A stretch of DNA of 17,633 nucleotides from CALFUK01 sp964398295 (GTDB lineage Bacteria > Bacteroidota > Bacteroidia > Chitinophagales > Saprospiraceae). The notes beneath the pieces are model-generated. The model was not told where the DNA came from. It worked only from the letters and a program-made list of their open reading frames with translations, and did no database searches. Location: NCBI GenBank assembly GCA_964398295.1, contig CAYNMW010000095.1:1-17633 (forward strand), read 5' to 3'. Made by a program: the position numbers and the translations under genes. Of the stretch, positions 15,234-17,633 are shown piece by piece; within the stretch, counting starts at the first letter, position 1; each line of letters starts with the position of its first letter.

Positions 15234-15344
15234 TCAGAAATAGTATAATATGGCTATTTTGATAAATACTTCAATACGCTTGGTGTTGTGGTAATTCTTG
15301 ATTAGCTTTAAAAAAGTAGTTAAATCAAGCCAATTTCAAATTGG
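15234..15344 (+). other. Structured non-coding stretch after the aldehyde dehydrogenase gene
   Basis: Three inverted repeats follow each other before the terminator: TCA(g)AAATAG/CTATTTTGA (15234-15262, one bulged base), CTTGATT/AATCAAG (15297-15329, 19-base loop) and CCAATTT-C-AAATTGG (15330-15344). This could be a long 3' untranslated region or a small RNA ending at the terminator. No promoter for a separate RNA is convincing. Confidence 0.3.
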
Positions 15345-15355
15345 AAACACTTCTA

Positions 15356-15396
15356 AAAGCCATATCAATTCAGGTTTGATATGGCTTTATGTTTTT
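15356..15396 (+). terminator. Intrinsic terminator
   Basis: AAAGCCATATCAA (15356-15368) and TTGATATGGCTTT (15376-15388) form a perfect 13-base stem with a seven-base loop (TTCAGGT). It is followed by ATG and five T residues (15392-15396). It would end transcription coming from the aldehyde dehydrogenase gene. It is the clearest terminator in the window. Confidence 0.85.
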
Positions 15397-15505
15397 CTAG
15401 CGATCTAAAATAAGAGGATAGGATGCGATAAGACGCATGGTCAAACTTCGCAGTTGTACTTTAAAGAACGAGAGTGATTGGAAACCCTAAACAGAAAAAT
15501 TTAGA

Positions 15506-15901
15506 ATGAGATTACTAATTTTTGTCTTTCTTATATTCTTTGGATTTCAAATTGCGTGTTCAGCACAAAACGAAAATGATAGTGCATATCAATATAATTT
15601 TGGTAAATGCAGAGCTAAATTATTGGAAGACGGAATAGTTTACTTTGAAACAAGAGTAGTTAAAGGCCAGAATACTCTTTTGATGATAAAAGGTAGTCAT
15701 ACAAGAGAACTATATGCTTGTATACGTTCTACAATCGAGTGCATGAGTCCAATTGAGTTGGGACAAAAGAAATACAGTTATATTTTTACTAATACTAATT
15801 TTGCAAATAAGCCTCCAGATATTAAGGCATTTAAACTAACAAATGATATTTCTGATAGTGTCACTGTGATGCAGTCATTTTATGGTAACACTGTAAACTA
15901 A
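15506..15901 (+). CDS. Small exported protein, unknown
   Basis: 131 residues. A short basic start and a Phe/Leu/Ile-rich core (1-17), ending ACSAQ, form a signal peptide. Cleavage after CSA by signal peptidase I is likely; Cys18 could instead be a lipoprotein cysteine, but the residue three before it is Gln, which is unusual for a lipobox. The mature part of about 110 residues has three cysteines (35, 72, 79) and alternating strands (RAKLLEDGIVYFETR, NTLLMIKG, KKYSYIF). I recognise no family. It is a lone gene: a terminator lies before it and it ends 21 bases from the oppositely oriented gene at 15923. The region between terminator and start (15397-15505) contains only the small repeat ATGCG-N6-CGCAT (15423-15438). 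Confidence 0.6.
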   Translation: MRLLIFVFLIFFGFQIACSAQNENDSAYQYNFGKCRAKLLEDGIVYFETRVVKGQNTLLMIKGSHTRELYACIRSTIECMSPIELGQKKYSYIFTNTNFANKPPDIKAFKLTNDISDSVTVMQSFYGNTVN

Positions 15902-15922
15902 TCGATTATTAATCAAAAGGCA

Positions 15923-17113
15923 CTATACTCCCTTAATTCTAGTCCACATTTGTTTGAAAACCTTTTTCCGTTCTTTATTTGGAGGTCCAGCTTGCTCATC
16001 AACTAAACGATAGTTACCATCAGTTGCTTTTTGTATTCCAAATCTAAAAATGAAGTCTTCTTTTCCAGCTACATTTTCAAACAGACCAAAGCGCAAATCA
16101 TTAAGTTGAAAAACACCATCATTCCGATCAAGTACTGAATAATAACCATTGCTGAACCAGCTTAAGATCTTGATTACACGATCATCTTTTTTTGCTGCTA
16201 ATAAGTGATAATTTTTTGGAATTTGTTCTAACTCAACTTTATCCTCTTTATCGAAAATTGAATAAAAGCCATAGACATATTCATCTTCCCTTTCAGCAAG
16301 ACAAAACCACAAGACATTATTTAAGATCGTTGGAGAAGTCATATACCGTTTATACTCGATATTATTTTCGATAAGACTATTTTCGAATACATGATTGACG
16401 TGGGATTTATTCCAAAGGGTAAACATCATATAAAGAGAACTAATACTTAAACCTATCCAAACCAATGTTCTGCGAATTGAACGATCTTTTGCATATCTAG
16501 ACATCAAGAATAGAACTATAATTAGAGGAATGGTATACAGTGGATCTGCTACTGAAATGTTGCAAAAGCTTACTCTATAGTCAGAAAATGGCTGAAACAA
16601 TTGGGTGCCATATGTAGTGAATGTATCAAGAATAGGATGGGTAACAATCGCAAGAAAAAACAAGACTATCCAATCTTTTACACTTGCATTGACACCAATT
16701 TGTTCCTTTTCAAAATAGCGTTTATAAAGGGATCTGACAATGATGATGATCATTAGGATTGCCAAAAACTTAATGACAATACTTGAGCTTGATAATAGTA
16801 TGGGGATACCAATTCCAAAAAACAAAAGACACCAACCAATAAATGCGATAATGTGGTGCTTTTTTGACTGATATATGCGGTGTACCAGATAGCCAAATAT
16901 CGGTGCTGCAAGAAATGCAAATAAAAATGAATGTGAAATTCCACGATGAAATGCCAGCGCATCAAGTGGATCCATCCAAAGATTTGCAACGATATCTAAA
17001 TCTGGAATCGTACCTGCTATTCCTCCCCAAAGAATAGAACGGTTACCGATTTTTTTTCCAACACTAACTTCAGAAACTGCTGCTCCTAAAACAATCTGGG
17101 TGAGTGAATCCAT
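15923..17113 (-). CDS. YdjM/DUF457-type membrane-bound metal-dependent hydrolase family protein
   Basis: 396 residues. The N-terminal half (1-230) is a membrane domain with the family's signature polar residues: MDSLTQIVLGAAVSE at the start, IPDLD (36-40), HRGISHS (56-62), and THPILDTFTTYGTQ (158-171) followed by DPLYTIPL (190-197). These His/Asp clusters are thought to hold a metal, and the family is annotated as a metal-dependent hydrolase; the reaction is not established. E. coli YdjM, in the same family, is an SOS-regulated membrane protein. The C-terminal 160 residues form a soluble beta-rich domain not found in short members. The ATG overlaps the rnc stop (TAATG), so the two genes are probably translated from one message. 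Confidence 0.88.
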   Translation of the reverse strand: MDSLTQIVLGAAVSEVSVGKKIGNRSILWGGIAGTIPDLDIVANLWMDPLDALAFHRGISHSFLFAFLAAPIFGYLVHRIYQSKKHHIIAFIGWCLLFFGIGIPILLSSSSIVIKFLAILMIIIIVRSLYKRYFEKEQIGVNASVKDWIVLFFLAIVTHPILDTFTTYGTQLFQPFSDYRVSFCNISVADPLYTIPLIIVLFLMSRYAKDRSIRRTLVWIGLSISSLYMMFTLWNKSHVNHVFENSLIENNIEYKRYMTSPTILNNVLWFCLAEREDEYVYGFYSIFDKEDKVELEQIPKNYHLLAAKKDDRVIKILSWFSNGYYSVLDRNDGVFQLNDLRFGLFENVAGKEDFIFRFGIQKATDGNYRLVDEQAGPPNKERKKVFKQMWTRIKGV

Positions 17114-17633
17114 TAAGCAGTTAAGGGTGTCAAATCATTCAATGCGAGTTTGGAAGCTTCTTGTTCTGCGGATTTTTTATTGAAATCATCACCGTATGCG
17201 ACTTCATTGCCATTCAAAACAATAGCCACTTTGAAGCGATCGCGTTTGTCGTGCTTATATTTGGTGATTAATTTGAAATCAACGTTGTGACCATGCTTTT
17301 GGCAGTACTCCAATAACTTACTTTTAAAATTGTCATCAAAAGTCTCCAGTACATGAATATCAATGTATTGACGAAGAATCTTAGTGACAACATATTTTTT
17401 CGTAAAGCGGTAGCCGTATTCTAGATAAATGGCTCCAACCAATGCTTCAAGGGCATTACCCATCATCGCACTGCTTAACTTTCCCTGAGAATAACTTGAA
17501 AGTATGAGATCAAGACCCATTTTCTCAGCTAGGATATTGAGAGATTTTCTTTTGACAATTTTAGAACGCATTTTGGTTAAAAAGCCTTCGTCGCTGTTTG
17601 GATATTTTTTAAACAAGTAGTCTGCAACAATTG
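17113..17633 (-). CDS. rnc: Ribonuclease III, 3' part (5' end outside the window)
   Basis: About 173 residues are visible; the reading frame stays open to the window edge (IVADYLFKKYP...), so the gene begins beyond 17633 and the first catalytic motif (ERLEFLGDAVL type) is not in view. Present are FLTKMRSKIVKRKSLN, the second catalytic segment GNALEALVGAIYLEYG with its essential Glu, and a C-terminal double-stranded RNA-binding domain ending in KKSAEQEASKLAL. The enzyme cleaves double-stranded RNA in rRNA maturation and mRNA decay. In the catalytic segment an Asn stands where E. coli has Asp114. It is followed immediately by the YdjM-like gene. Confidence 0.95.
   Translation of the reverse strand, partial: IVADYLFKKYPNSDEGFLTKMRSKIVKRKSLNILAEKMGLDLILSSYSQGKLSSAMMGNALEALVGAIYLEYGYRFTKKYVVTKILRQYIDIHVLETFDDNFKSKLLEYCQKHGHNVDFKLITKYKHDKRDRFKVAIVLNGNEVAYGDDFNKKSAEQEASKLALNDLTPLTA

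Noticed and set aside
1..17633. CRISPR array, tRNA, insertion sequence, phage or defence module
   Set aside because: No regularly spaced direct repeats, cloverleaf-like sequence, transposase, integrase or known defence gene was found; gene content is typical chromosomal housekeeping and signalling.

Overview
The window looks like ordinary chromosome from an AT-rich member of the Bacteroidota, probably near the Saprospiria. Several things point there: the DUF2480 family gene beside scpB, the tetratricopeptide histidine kinase next to a stand-alone receiver, TAnnTTTG-type promoter boxes, signal peptides ending in AQ or SQ, and the near absence of Shine-Dalgarno sequences. This placement is inferred from gene content; no rRNA or other marker lies in the window. 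I see no tRNA, rRNA, insertion sequence, phage gene or CRISPR array.

Left part (1-6595, all minus strand). A five-gene, end-to-end overlapping operon runs from 3364 down to 37: ABC ATPase, six-helix ABC permease, YtrA-type GntR repressor, and two exported proteins of unknown function. A TAnnTTTG box followed directly by a GTGTA-N4-TACAC inverted repeat sits just before the first gene and is a good candidate for the repressor's own operator. Next come a response regulator and a TPR sensor histidine kinase (6127 down to 3556), then a short TraR/DksA-type zinc-finger protein (6595 down to 6257).

Middle part (6670-13575, plus strand). An unknown membrane-anchored protein, scpB (chromosome condensation) and a DUF2480 gene form one cluster. 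An exported PPP-type metallophosphatase overlaps by four bases an exported protein with CotH-like (protein-kinase-fold) motifs. This possible phosphatase/kinase pair is the most unusual coding signal here. trkA and trkH, also overlapping by four bases, encode a complete potassium uptake system.

Right part (13686-17633). An ALDH7/antiquitin-type aldehyde dehydrogenase is followed by a structured 3' region ending in a clear intrinsic terminator, then a small exported orphan protein. Converging from the other strand are the 3' part of rnc (ribonuclease III, cut by the window edge) and a YdjM-type membrane protein whose start overlaps the rnc stop by one base.

No gene-free stretch exceeds 300 bases; the longest gaps (8228-8441, 10547-10771, 15213-15505) hold the hairpins and promoter-like sites listed. 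Bases 1-36 show nothing recognisable.
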